DNA of 64,000 bases from Nevskiaceae bacterium. GTDB lineage: Bacteria; Pseudomonadota; Gammaproteobacteria; Steroidobacterales; Steroidobacteraceae. Made by a program: the position numbers and the translations under genes. Of the stretch, positions 26,784-34,638 are shown piece by piece. A model generated the notes under the pieces. It was not told the DNA's origin and made no database searches. It saw only the letters and a program-made list of their open reading frames with translations. Each line of letters opens with the position of its first letter. The first letter of the stretch is position 1. Location of the stretch: assembly GCA_024234075.1 (NCBI GenBank), contig JACKOV010000002.1, positions 496,001-560,000 of the forward strand, given 5' to 3'.

Positions 26784-28496
26784 TCAGCCGCTGGCCGCGA
26801 TCCGTGTCCGTCCGCGGCTGGTGGCCGAAGGGGCGTCGATATGCCCGTGGGCGAGTGCCCGGTTCGCCGCCGACAACACCGCCAGCAGCGAGGCGGTGAT
26901 GATGTTGGCATGGGCGCCGACACCGAACACCGTGTGGCGACCGGCGCTGACCTCGACATAAGCCACTGCCTGCGCACCGCTACCGCTGCCGCGCGAGTGC
27001 TCGACATAGGACTGGACGTCGATCGGCAGGCCGAGTGCCTTGACGATGGCGTCGATCGGACCGGAACCCGTGCCCTGCAGGGTAAGCGACTGGCCATCCT
27101 GTTCGAGCTGCAGCACGATCTTCTCGCTGTCCTCGCCGTCCACCGAGGCGGTGAGTTGGTGCGAGCGGTAAGCGAGCGGCGCCTTGCGCTCCAGATACTC
27201 CTGGGCGAAGAGCGCGTGGATCTCGGCGGCACTGAGCTCCTTGCCGCTGGTATCGGTCGCTGCCTGCACCACCTGGCTGAACTCGATCTGCAGCCGGCGC
27301 GGCAGCACCAACTGATAGTCGCGTTCGAGCAGGTAGGCGATGCCGCCCTTGCCCGACTGGCTGTTGACGCGAATGATCGAATCGTAGGAGCGACCGACGT
27401 CGGACGGGTCGATCGGCAGATAAGGCACTTCCCAGGCATCGCCGGGTTTCAGCTCCGCGAGGCCTTTCTTGATCGCGTCCTGGTGCGAGCCCGAGAACGC
27501 GGTGAACACCAGGTCGCCGACATACGGGTGACGCGGGTGGATCGGCAACTGGTTGCAGTGTTCGGCGCAGCGCGCGATCTCGTTGATGTTGGAGAAGTCG
27601 AGCTGCGGATCGACGCCCTGGGTATAGAGGTTCAGGGCGAGCGTCACGATGTCGACGTTGCCGGTGCGTTCGCCGTTGCCGAACAACGTGCCTTCGACGC
27701 GATCTGCGCCGGCCATGACACCGAGCTCGGCAGCGGCGACGCCGGTGCCGCGGTCGTTATGCGGATGCACGCTGAGCACGATGCTGTCGCGGCGCGCGAT
27801 CCGGCGCGACATCCATTCGATCTGGTCGGCGTAGATGTTCGGCGTGGCCATCTCCACCGTTGCCGGCAGGTTCAGGATCGCCTTGTGTTCCGGCGTCGGC
27901 TGCCAGACGTCCATGACCGCGTTGCTGACTTCGAGCGCATAGTCGAGCTCCGTGCCGGTGAAGCTCTCCGGGCTGTACTCGAACAGCCACTCGCTGCCCG
28001 GGTGGCGCCGCGCACCCTCCAGCACCCACTGCGCACCCTTGACCGCGATGTCGCGGATGCCGGCGCGGTCCTGGCGGAACACGACCCGGCGCTGCAGCGT
28101 CGAGGTGGAGTTGTAGACGTGGACGATCGCGCGGCGCACGCCGCGCAGCGCCTCGTAGGTGCGTTCGATCAGCTCGGGACGAGCCTGCACCAGCACCTGG
28201 ACGGTGACGTCGTCGGGGATCAGGTCTTTTTCGATCAGCTCGCGGCAGAAGTCGAAATCGGTCTGCGAGGCGGCCGGGAAGCCGATCTCGATCTCCTTGA
28301 AGCCGATCTTCACCAACTGGTCGAACATCCGCCGCTTGCGCGGCGAATCCATCGGCTCGATCAGCGCCTGGTTGCCGTCGCGCAGATCGACGCTGCACCA
28401 GGTGGGCGCAGTGGCGATCACGGTGGACGGCCAGCGACGCTCGGGCAAGTCGATGGGCTTGAAGGCGGAATATTTGGTCGACGGATTCTTCAGCAT
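26784..28496 (-). CDS. leuA: 2-isopropylmalate synthase (LeuA type 2)
   Basis: A 570-aa enzyme that condenses acetyl-CoA with 2-ketoisovalerate, the first committed step of leucine synthesis. The metal and active-site motifs are APTWCSVDLRDGNQAL and LSVHPHNDRGTGVAAAEL, and NGERTGNVDIVTLALNLYTQ is diagnostic. The C-terminal ~130 residues are the LeuA dimer domain responsible for leucine feedback inhibition. The length fits the longer, yeast/actinobacterial-like LeuA class. ATG 28496 (MLKNPSTKYSAF) is preferred over the upstream start at 28532. A leucine-rich leader peptide lies upstream. Confidence 0.95.
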   Translation of the reverse strand: MLKNPSTKYSAFKPIDLPERRWPSTVIATAPTWCSVDLRDGNQALIEPMDSPRKRRMFDQLVKIGFKEIEIGFPAASQTDFDFCRELIEKDLIPDDVTVQVLVQARPELIERTYEALRGVRRAIVHVYNSTSTLQRRVVFRQDRAGIRDIAVKGAQWVLEGARRHPGSEWLFEYSPESFTGTELDYALEVSNAVMDVWQPTPEHKAILNLPATVEMATPNIYADQIEWMSRRIARRDSIVLSVHPHNDRGTGVAAAELGVMAGADRVEGTLFGNGERTGNVDIVTLALNLYTQGVDPQLDFSNINEIARCAEHCNQLPIHPRHPYVGDLVFTAFSGSHQDAIKKGLAELKPGDAWEVPYLPIDPSDVGRSYDSIIRVNSQSGKGGIAYLLERDYQLVLPRRLQIEFSQVVQAATDTSGKELSAAEIHALFAQEYLERKAPLAYRSHQLTASVDGEDSEKIVLQLEQDGQSLTLQGTGSGPIDAIVKALGLPIDVQSYVEHSRGSGSGAQAVAYVEVSAGRHTVFGVGAHANIITASLLAVLSAANRALAHGHIDAPSATSRGRTRIAASG

Positions 28497-28577
28497 GACG
28501 GCAATCTCGTGTAGTACGGCGACGGAAGGCACACATGGCTTTCCTGTCGGGGCTCGGGGCTGGGGGGTTGCGGTCTT

Positions 28578-28626
28578 GTCGGCGCCGACCGTTGGCGCAT
28601 GTGGGTTGCTGCGCTGATCAGCGCAG
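28578..28626 (-). promoter_or_regulatory. hairpins following the leuA leader peptide (attenuator candidate)
   Basis: CTGCGCTGATCAGCGCAG (28609-28626) is a perfect palindrome that folds as a 7-bp stem with a GATC loop and covers the leader stop codon. Further along the leuA strand, GTCGGCGCCGAC (28578-28589) is a second palindrome, which can alternatively pair as GCGCC with GGCGC. A C-rich, G-poor stretch follows (28548-28577). No U-run is seen, so attenuation would have to be Rho-dependent or act on translation. Confidence 0.45.
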
Positions 28627-28716
28627 AAGCCGAAGCGAACGCAGCAGCGCCGCCTGGCGCAGCGACGAGGCGCTGGCAGGACGGGTCAGCAGGATGCTGG
28701 CGGCGCGGGCGATCAT
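28618..28716 (-). CDS. leuL: leucine-rich leader peptide upstream of leuA
   Basis: A 32-codon open frame on the leuA strand, ATG at 28714-28716 and TGA at 28618-28620. It contains 8 leucines, including three LL pairs, and ends in S-L-R-L-L-R-stop. The stop codon falls inside an 18-bp palindrome. It lies ~120 bases upstream of leuA with no other gene between. This is the layout of a ribosome-mediated attenuation leader: scarce Leu-tRNA would stall the ribosome near the final codons. No strong ribosome-binding site is visible, which is the main doubt. Confidence 0.6.
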   Translation of the reverse strand: MIARAASILLTRPASASSLRQAALLRSLRLLR

Positions 28717-28894
28717 GGAATGGAACGTACCACCGGGCCGTGGCTGGCGGCAAGCCCGGGGCAGGCGGAATCTCGGTGAGCAGCGGGTATCCGGTCACAG
28801 ACCTGGCGTGGCGCTCAATAAAATCATTCGCCTGGAGAGCCCGCTGCGCAGCTTCGGTTGCCGGCTGCAGAGCTCGTCGGGCAGGCTCGAACCC

Positions 28895-29515
28895 ATGCGG
28901 CAGCAGCGGAGCAGGTCGACAGGGGGGCGAAGCGGGAGCCCGGGGCGCCGCAGCCCGTCGACCACGGTCACGGCCACGGCTGCGGGCGGGCCTGCAGCCG
29001 GGGCGTCGGCAGGCTTCCCGCCGATTGCGCGGGCCGATGCACGCCTGCTGATCTGCGGCTCCCTGCCCGGGCAGACCTCGCTCGCGAGGCAGCAGTACTA
29101 CGCGCTGCCGCACAATGCGTTCTGGAAGATCGCCGGCGAGCTGTTCGGCTTCGATCCGGCGCTGGATTATCCGGCACGCGCCGCTGCGCTCGCCGCCTGC
29201 CGCATTGCCTTGTGGGATGTCTGCGCCGCCGCGGTACGCCCCGGCAGCCTCGATGCAGGAATCCGGCGCGATACCGTCGTGCCGAATGCGTTCGAGCCAT
29301 TCCTGCTCGCGCATCCCGGGATCCGGCGGATCTGCTTCAACGGCAGCGCGGCCTTCGAACTGTTCGAGCGGCGGGTGTGGCCGTCGCTGCCGCCGAGCTT
29401 GCAGGCCTTGCCGCGGATCCGGCTGCCCTCGACCAGTCCAGCGCATGCCGGCATGCGTTACGCCGACAAGCTCGTGCGCTGGCGCGAGGCCATCCACGGT
29501 GACAACCGGGGATGA
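28895..29515 (+). CDS. uracil-DNA glycosylase-family enzyme (DNA-deoxyinosine glycosylase)
   Basis: About 206 aa. The region ARLLICGSLPGQTSLARQQY, followed by YALPHNAFWKIAGELFGFDP, is diagnostic of the bacterial hypoxanthine/mismatch uracil glycosylase branch of the UDG superfamily; RICFNGSAAFELFERRV and LPSTSPAHAGMRYADKL complete it. It removes deaminated bases. The first ~45 residues from ATG 28895 are low complexity and may not be translated. It is divergent from leuA with the leader region between. Confidence 0.82.
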   Translation: MRQQRSRSTGGRSGSPGRRSPSTTVTATAAGGPAAGASAGFPPIARADARLLICGSLPGQTSLARQQYYALPHNAFWKIAGELFGFDPALDYPARAAALAACRIALWDVCAAAVRPGSLDAGIRRDTVVPNAFEPFLLAHPGIRRICFNGSAAFELFERRVWPSLPPSLQALPRIRLPSTSPAHAGMRYADKLVRWREAIHGDNRG

Positions 29516-29554
29516 ACCAGGGGGCAGGCGGGCGGGCAGCGGATCAGGGGCGGA

Positions 29555-30892
29555 TCAGCGAGCCGCAGCGGCCTGCGCGGCCGCCGGCACCGCCTGCCAG
29601 CGCATCGAGCGGACCTCGGTGCCCTGCTGCCAGGCGATCTGCACACTGCCGTTGGCACGCCCGGCCACGGCCGGCAACTGGGTGGCGCCCGGAGGTGCGG
29701 GCAGCTCGACGACCGGGCCGAAGCTCACGCCGCCGTCGGTCGAGGCACGGGTGTAGATGCGGCGTGCGCCGTCACCGACCTTGGCGTGCCAGAACAGGTG
29801 CAGCGTGGAGCCGGCCAGGGCAATCGCCGGCGCGTCGGAGGTGGTCGCACCCGGATGCACGAGCTGCGGTGCCATCCAGGACTTGCCGCCGTCGGTCGAG
29901 CGCACGACATAGACGCCCGCCGGGTCCTCGCCACCGTTGAAATAGGTCGCCCAGACGTTGTTGCCGCTGGCCGTCACGCTGGTGGGCTTGAGTGGGCAAC
30001 CTTCGATCTCCCAGCGGTGTTCGCCGCTGACGCGCTGGCGCGGCGTGAACGTGCGGCCGCCGTCGGTCGAGACCGAGACGACGCTGTCGCGGAACTTGCC
30101 GTCGACCTGGCGCGAGCCGATCCACAGGCGCTGGTCGCTGTCGACCGACGCGGTCAGCTGGCAGCAGGGGCAGACGTCGGCCGGATAGAGCTCCGCGTCC
30201 TTGCCGAAAGTGCGGCCGTCGTCGCGCGAGACCGCCATGAAGACCTTGCCCGAGTCGCCTTCCTTCGCCATGTCGCGGGTGTCGATCCACAGGGTGTAGA
30301 CCGAGCCGGCGTTGTCGACAGCCATGGCGCCGAATACGTGCGCATGCGACAGGCCGCCGTGCACCAGATGGCTCGCATCCGTGGTCGGCCAGGCGTTGAG
30401 CTGCTGCGGTTTTTCGAAAGTGCGGCCGCCGTCGGTCGAGCGGGTATAGCGCGCGACCGCGACCGGCTTGCCGTTGGTCGGATGCACGTCGTTGGCGGGA
30501 TAGAAGACGTGGATCGTGCCGTTGCTGCCGACGGCGATGCGCGGCTTGCTGACGGAGAAGCCCCAGACTTCGCCCGGCGTCGGATTGACCGAGACCGGTG
30601 CGCTGAAGGTGAGGCCGCCGTCGGTCGAGCGTGCGAAGAACAGGTTGGTAGAGGCCATGTGCGAATGGCCGTGGCCGTGGGTCTGTGACGAGTCCGCGGT
30701 GTTCTGATCGATCCAGATCATGTTGACCGAATCATCGGGGCCGATCGCCACCTCGGGGCTTTGTGCCTGATGATTGGCGGACGAGACCAGCGTTGCCGCC
30801 GGGGCCGACGGCTCGGTGGCGGCGGTGGCGGCGAGCGCGGGCAAGGTAAACGCGAGCGTCGCGAGTGCGAGTTGACGGTATCTGGCGAGCAT
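29555..30892 (-). CDS. exported Asp-box (BNR) beta-propeller protein, sialidase-like
   Basis: A 445-aa exported protein with signal peptide LALATLAFTLPALAATAATE and a GAGGA site before ATG 30892. Six Asp-box repeats are visible (STDGGLTF, STDGGRTF, SRDDGRTF, STDGGRTF, STDGGKSW, STDGGVSF), implying a six-bladed propeller. Sialidase catalytic residues cannot be confirmed. It also carries a histidine-rich THGHGHSHMAS stretch and a VCPCCQ motif, which together suggest metal binding. A true sialidase role is therefore uncertain. It is convergent with the glycosylase gene. Confidence 0.8.
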   Translation of the reverse strand: MLARYRQLALATLAFTLPALAATAATEPSAPAATLVSSANHQAQSPEVAIGPDDSVNMIWIDQNTADSSQTHGHGHSHMASTNLFFARSTDGGLTFSAPVSVNPTPGEVWGFSVSKPRIAVGSNGTIHVFYPANDVHPTNGKPVAVARYTRSTDGGRTFEKPQQLNAWPTTDASHLVHGGLSHAHVFGAMAVDNAGSVYTLWIDTRDMAKEGDSGKVFMAVSRDDGRTFGKDAELYPADVCPCCQLTASVDSDQRLWIGSRQVDGKFRDSVVSVSTDGGRTFTPRQRVSGEHRWEIEGCPLKPTSVTASGNNVWATYFNGGEDPAGVYVVRSTDGGKSWMAPQLVHPGATTSDAPAIALAGSTLHLFWHAKVGDGARRIYTRASTDGGVSFGPVVELPAPPGATQLPAVAGRANGSVQIAWQQGTEVRSMRWQAVPAAAQAAAAR

Positions 30893-31023
30893 GGCGAGTC
30901 CTCGGGCTGCAGGGCAATGAAACTGGGCCAAGCGTACTCCTCGGGGGCACATGGGAACCAGACTCAATTGCGGGGCTGCGCCTCGGGAAGCCCGCCTCGC
31001 AGACGTCCTTCGAGGGTCTAAAG

Positions 31024-31467
31024 TCAAGCCGGCGGCTGGAGGCCGTAGATGCGGTAGCGCTCGGGCGTCAACACGCCGAGCATCGTGCCGTCGCGCGACA
31101 GCGTCCGGGCGCGCTTGCCCAGGCCGTCCGGGCCGAACGCGCGAGTGATCATGGCCTCCCAGATCTGCTGCGCGGCATCATCGACGCGGATTTCGATGCG
31201 ACCCCAGACGATCACATGCGCCATGGTCACCGGTTTGGAGATCGCGACGCAGGCGCGCGGGTCGCGCTCCAGGTTGCGGACCTTCTGTTTGCCGGTGAGG
31301 CTGAACAGCAGATGCTCGTCGGTCCGGCCCATCATCATCGGCGTCACATGCGGGCTGCCGTCGCGGCCGATGGTCGCCAGATGCACCCAGGCGGCCGGAT
31401 CGTGGAGTGCTTCGATCGCTGCTTGCAGTTTGGGGTCCATGTTGTCGGCCTCGTGGAAGAATCCCAT
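31024..31467 (-). CDS. PPOX-type (pyridoxamine 5'-phosphate oxidase-like) flavin-binding protein
   Basis: A 147-aa split-barrel protein. AAWVHLATIGRDGSPHVTPM, then EHLLFSLTGKQKVRNLERDP and RACVAISKP, match the PPOX class, whose members bind FMN or F420 and act as reductases. No cofactor choice can be made. ATG 31440 (MDPKLQ) is an alternative start 9 codons in. It is followed by the Asp-box gene on the same strand with ~130 bases between. Confidence 0.83.
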   Translation of the reverse strand: MGFFHEADNMDPKLQAAIEALHDPAAWVHLATIGRDGSPHVTPMMMGRTDEHLLFSLTGKQKVRNLERDPRACVAISKPVTMAHVIVWGRIEIRVDDAAQQIWEAMITRAFGPDGLGKRARTLSRDGTMLGVLTPERYRIYGLQPPA

Positions 31468-31500
31468 TGGTACCGCAGCGCCATCATCGGCTGCGCGCGA

Positions 31501-31767
31501 GCGGCGATCCTAGCACGGCGATGTTTCGTCGCTGCCGCGATCCGCAACGACGAGATCCCGATCGCGGCTTTCCGCAAGGGCAGGACGATTCCGCGCTATC
31601 CGCTCGAAGTGGTGGCGCCGATGTTCGAGCAGTGCGTGCAGGAAATACCGCTGAACCATCTCGACCTGCCGCGCGAGCAGTTGCCGCAGACCGTCGAGGA
31701 CATGAAGCATCTGCTGGATCGCAACAGCCGCTGGCTGAACAAGAGCAATTACAAGAACAAGAAGTAG
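31501..31767 (+). pseudogene. 3' remnant of an unidentified gene
   Basis: A frame ending at TAG 31767 has coding-like codon use and a well-formed C-terminus (DEIPIAAFRKGRTIPRYPL, then NHLDLPREQLPQTVEDMK, ending RNSRWLNKSNYKNKK), but no start codon before ATG 31621 and no recognisable upstream part. The 5' portion appears lost, and the region upstream belongs to the opposing PPOX gene. I do not recognise the family. A genuine 48-residue gene from 31621 is the alternative. Confidence 0.45.
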
Positions 31768-31821
31768 GCCGTCAGAATTTTCGGATATCGCGCGTCCATC
31801 GCCTTCCGGTGAGCGCGCGAT

Positions 31822-32076
31822 TCAACCAGCGCTCTTTGCGCTGACCAGCGGTGTCTTAGGTTCGGTATCAATGAGCAGCCGCAGGATTTCCGAGCGCGCA
31901 TAGCGCCCGGCCGAGTCGTGTTGCAGCTTGGCGGCCTGAATGCCGCTTAGATCGATTTCGCCGACCACCAGCTGCTCCTCGGCGCCGGTATGCGGTAGCG
32001 CGACGAACTCCTTGCCGGGCCCGTAGATCGCCGATCGCGCACCGCCGGGTTCGATGAGGCTGTGCGGTTCGAGCAT
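31822..32076 (-). pseudogene. C-terminal fragment of a nitrilase/amidase-family gene
   Basis: About 84 residues resemble the end of a nitrilase-superfamily protein: PHSLIEPGGARSAIYGPG, GEIDLSGIQAAKLQHDSAGR and YARSEILRLLIDTEP. The catalytic Glu, Lys and Cys would lie in the missing N-terminal two thirds. The similarity stops abruptly at ~32070, right next to the strong terminator. The gene has therefore been cut, and the breakpoint probably marks an insertion or deletion event. The fragment is unlike the intact nitrilase-like gene at 7018. Confidence 0.65.
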
Positions 32077-32077
32077 G

Positions 32078-32103
32078 AAAAAAAGCCCCGCAATGCGGGG
32101 CTT
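32078..32103 (-). terminator. strong intrinsic terminator reading leftward
   Basis: On the minus strand a 9-bp GC-rich stem (AAGCCCCGC / GCGGGGCTT, + strand 32083-32091 and 32095-32103) with a 3-base loop is followed directly by seven U residues (A-tract 32078-32084 on +). This is the clearest Rho-independent terminator in the window. It would end leftward transcripts coming from the two-component operon or from an RNA encoded at 32104-32510. Confidence 0.88.
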
Positions 32104-32510
32104 CAACAGGTCATCAAAACTAAAGTCCGGTCGATCGCTGTCAGCCGCTGCTAAAGCGTTGTCACGCGAGCGCTAATCAGAGTCGGTTGGAACGTCGGGG
32201 TTTTCACCCCGGCTGAACGTACTAGCCCGCGTGTACTCACGCGTAAATCGTTCCGGGAAGCCACGAAAATACGGTGACCGCCTTGCCCGTGCTCGCGTCG
32301 ATTGCCAGAGTTTCTGTTGTCGCGCTCCATTGTCAGGGTGTTGCATGACCGCAAAATGAATGTTGTGAGACAACAACATTTCACGTCGGGGCACACCTTG
32401 AATGAAATGGCCGATGGATAATCCGAGGCTTAGGCTCGAGCATCCAACGGGCTTGCGTGGATCATAAACAACTTCGGCCGTTTTGGGATGTCTCCGGCCC
32501 GCGACAGAAG
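32104..32510. other. low-GC, hairpin-rich non-coding stretch
   Basis: About 400 bases with clearly lower GC than the flanks and no convincing gene. Visible structures are CGGGGTTTTCACCCCG (32196-32211), CGCGTGTACTCACGCG (32229-32244), TGTTGTGAGACAACA (32361-32375) and GGATAATCCGAGGCTTAGG with CTCGAGCATCC. Minus-strand open frames of 80 codons exist but lack recognisable features. It ends at the strong leftward terminator. It could be an untranslated 3' region, a small RNA, or the scar of a lost mobile element. tmRNA and RNase P signatures were looked for and not found. Confidence 0.5.
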
Positions 32511-34622
32511 TCACAAATCGGGACTCTTGCGGGCGATTCCCAACGTAAATCGCACACCGCCCGGCGGGCTGGGCAGGTCGGCGGCGAGAATCCGGCCGCC
32601 GTGGAATTCGGCGATCAGCCGGACGATGTACAGGCCGAGGCCGAAGTGGGGCCGTCCGTCGTGGTCGCGGCGGTGCTGCCAGAGCGACTCGAACAGCCGG
32701 GCGCCGCCTTCGGGCGGCAGCGGCGGGCCGTCGTTTTCGACCTCCAGCCAGACCCATTCATCGTCGCTGCTGTCGCGCAGGCGCAAGCGGATGGTCGAGC
32801 CCGGCGGACTGAAATCGACGGCATTGTCGATCAGCTTGTCGAGCGCCTGCAGCAGCAGGTCCGGTGCGCCATGCAGCTCGCAGGGGGCGGTCGCGCCTTC
32901 CAACTGGAACACCCGCTGCGGAAAGGCGTCGCCGTAGGCCTGGGTCGCGCTGGCGAGCAGGGCGGCGAAGTCGAAGTGGCTGCGCTCCGCGGCGCGGATG
33001 GCCTCCTCGACCCGGGTCGCCGCGCCCATGGCCTGCACGATCGCGCCGAGCCGCTCGCTGCCTTCGCGGGCGCGGGCGAGGTAGGTCCGCGCGCTGTCCG
33101 GCAGCGGCTCGGATTCGAGGTTCTCGAGCGAGGAGCGCACGATGGTCAGCGGCGTGCGGATTTCGTGCGAGAGCTTGCCGGCGAGGGTGCGCAGGTAACC
33201 GGTGTAGTCGGCGAGCCGGCCGAGCAGCGAGGAGAAGCCGCGGGCGACGTCGCCGAGTTCGTCGCTTGCGGCGGTTTCCGGAAACTCCGTCTGCAGGCGG
33301 CCGTCGCGGCTCAGGGCGGCATCGCTCGCGCGTCGCACGCGCTCGAGGCGTACGGCCAGGTGGGCACCGAGCAGCAGCGTGGCGCCGACCACGATCGCGA
33401 CCGCGAACAACGTCAGGTTCAGCAACCGGGTCAGCGCGCGGTCGCGCAGCAGCAACCAGCGGTCGGCGGTCTGGGTGACCTGCAGCACGGCGATCACGCG
33501 GTCGGAGCCGCTGTCGAGCACCGGCGCGGCGGCGGCGACCGCCAGGCGTTGCTGGCCCGGCGCGGCGAACAGCGCGGTGCTGCCGCGACCTGCGGCGGCT
33601 TCACCGGTCTGGGCCGGATCGAGCTGCCCGCGTTCGGTCGGCGCGGCGCGCTGCGCCAGCGTCGAGCCCCGCAGGAAGCGGCGGTAGAGCTGCGACAGCA
33701 GAGCCTGCGAACTGCTGATGCCGGAACCGACCACCGGCTGCGCATTCGCTTCGGCGAGCACGCTGCCGGCGGTGGTCGCGGCCGCGATCCGTACGCCGGG
33801 CGAGGCGAACTGCGCCAGCCAGTCGGCCAGCTCCGGTGCGGCGGCGATCAGGTGCCCGCGCGGTTCGAGCGTGCGCGGCGCGAGCGATCCGTAGCTCGAG
33901 GGCAGGCTGCCGCGCCGGTCGCGATCGTCGAGCAATACGCCGAAGCCGTGGCCGAGCATGGACAGCGGCAGGCGCAGCTCCATCGCCCAGCCGTCGCGCC
34001 CGTCGAGCCGCCGCAGGGCGCCCTGGACGCGAAGTTCCTCGATCAGCTCGGGGCGGCCCAGCTCGCGGGTCACGATGCGGCGGGCACGGACTGCGCCGGT
34101 GCTCGAGCTGGAGACGAACATCTGCTCCTGCGCGCCCGCCGGCGTGCCGTAGACGATCCAGACGCGATCGCCGCTCGCGCTGGGCTCGAGCGCGGCCGCG
34201 TCGCCGGCATCGAGCACCAGTTGATCGCCGAGTGCGACGATCAGCAGGTACAGATGACGCTCGTGGGTGCCAACGAGCACTTCGAGGCGGTCGCTGTCGT
34301 GCGAGCCGCGGAAGTGTCGCCAGGTCGGTGTGGCCTGCGGCCAGTCGTCGCCGCGGCCGTCGAGTTGCGGTGCCGAGGCGAGCGGTACGGGCACGTAGTC
34401 GTAGGGTCCCGCCGGCTCGTGCGAGCGCGGGCCGTCGACGCCGCGGTACAGCAGATCGCGTCGGCCGCGCAGCGAGGTGGCGATGGTCTGCGCGACCGCC
34501 AGCAAGGACTGGCCTTCGGCTACCCGCAGCGAGTTCTCGACCTCGCGCACGTACTGGCAGCCGGCCCAGGGCAGTGCGAGGGTCGCGAGCCCGAGCAGCA
34601 GAAGTTTGGTCCGGATCAGCAC
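32511..34622 (-). CDS. pdsS: sensor histidine kinase of the proteobacterial dedicated sortase system type (PdsS-like)
   Basis: A 703-aa membrane kinase from GTG 34622. An N-terminal membrane anchor (KLLLLGLATLALPWAG) precedes a long periplasmic region containing LDGRGDDWPQ and ERHLYLLIVALGD, reminiscent of a CBM9-like beta sandwich. A second TM segment (LLNLTLFAVAIVVGATLLLG), a HAMP-like linker, HisKA (KLSHEIRTPLTIVRSSLENL; phospho-His about residue 486) and an HATPase (DKLIDNAVDFSPPG, HFGLGLYIVRLIAEFHGG) follow. The size and architecture match the marine sortase histidine kinase family. It lies 16 bases after its response regulator gene. Confidence 0.8.
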   Translation of the reverse strand: MLIRTKLLLLGLATLALPWAGCQYVREVENSLRVAEGQSLLAVAQTIATSLRGRRDLLYRGVDGPRSHEPAGPYDYVPVPLASAPQLDGRGDDWPQATPTWRHFRGSHDSDRLEVLVGTHERHLYLLIVALGDQLVLDAGDAAALEPSASGDRVWIVYGTPAGAQEQMFVSSSSTGAVRARRIVTRELGRPELIEELRVQGALRRLDGRDGWAMELRLPLSMLGHGFGVLLDDRDRRGSLPSSYGSLAPRTLEPRGHLIAAAPELADWLAQFASPGVRIAAATTAGSVLAEANAQPVVGSGISSSQALLSQLYRRFLRGSTLAQRAAPTERGQLDPAQTGEAAAGRGSTALFAAPGQQRLAVAAAAPVLDSGSDRVIAVLQVTQTADRWLLLRDRALTRLLNLTLFAVAIVVGATLLLGAHLAVRLERVRRASDAALSRDGRLQTEFPETAASDELGDVARGFSSLLGRLADYTGYLRTLAGKLSHEIRTPLTIVRSSLENLESEPLPDSARTYLARAREGSERLGAIVQAMGAATRVEEAIRAAERSHFDFAALLASATQAYGDAFPQRVFQLEGATAPCELHGAPDLLLQALDKLIDNAVDFSPPGSTIRLRLRDSSDDEWVWLEVENDGPPLPPEGGARLFESLWQHRRDHDGRPHFGLGLYIVRLIAEFHGGRILAADLPSPPGGVRFTLGIARKSPDL

Positions 34623-34638
34623 GGCAGCTGGTGCGGGT

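Noticed and set aside
27757..28536. Start at 28536 (MCAFRRR frame) as an upstream gene or leader near leuA
   Set aside because: It overlaps leuA in another frame with no family similarity; the leucine-rich frame at 28618-28716 is the better leader candidate.
32104..32510. Possible tmRNA, RNase P RNA or 6S RNA before the strong terminator
   Set aside because: No tRNA-like CCA end with a GGTTCGA loop, no GAGGAAAGTCC-type RNase P motif and no tag peptide reading frame could be found on either strand.
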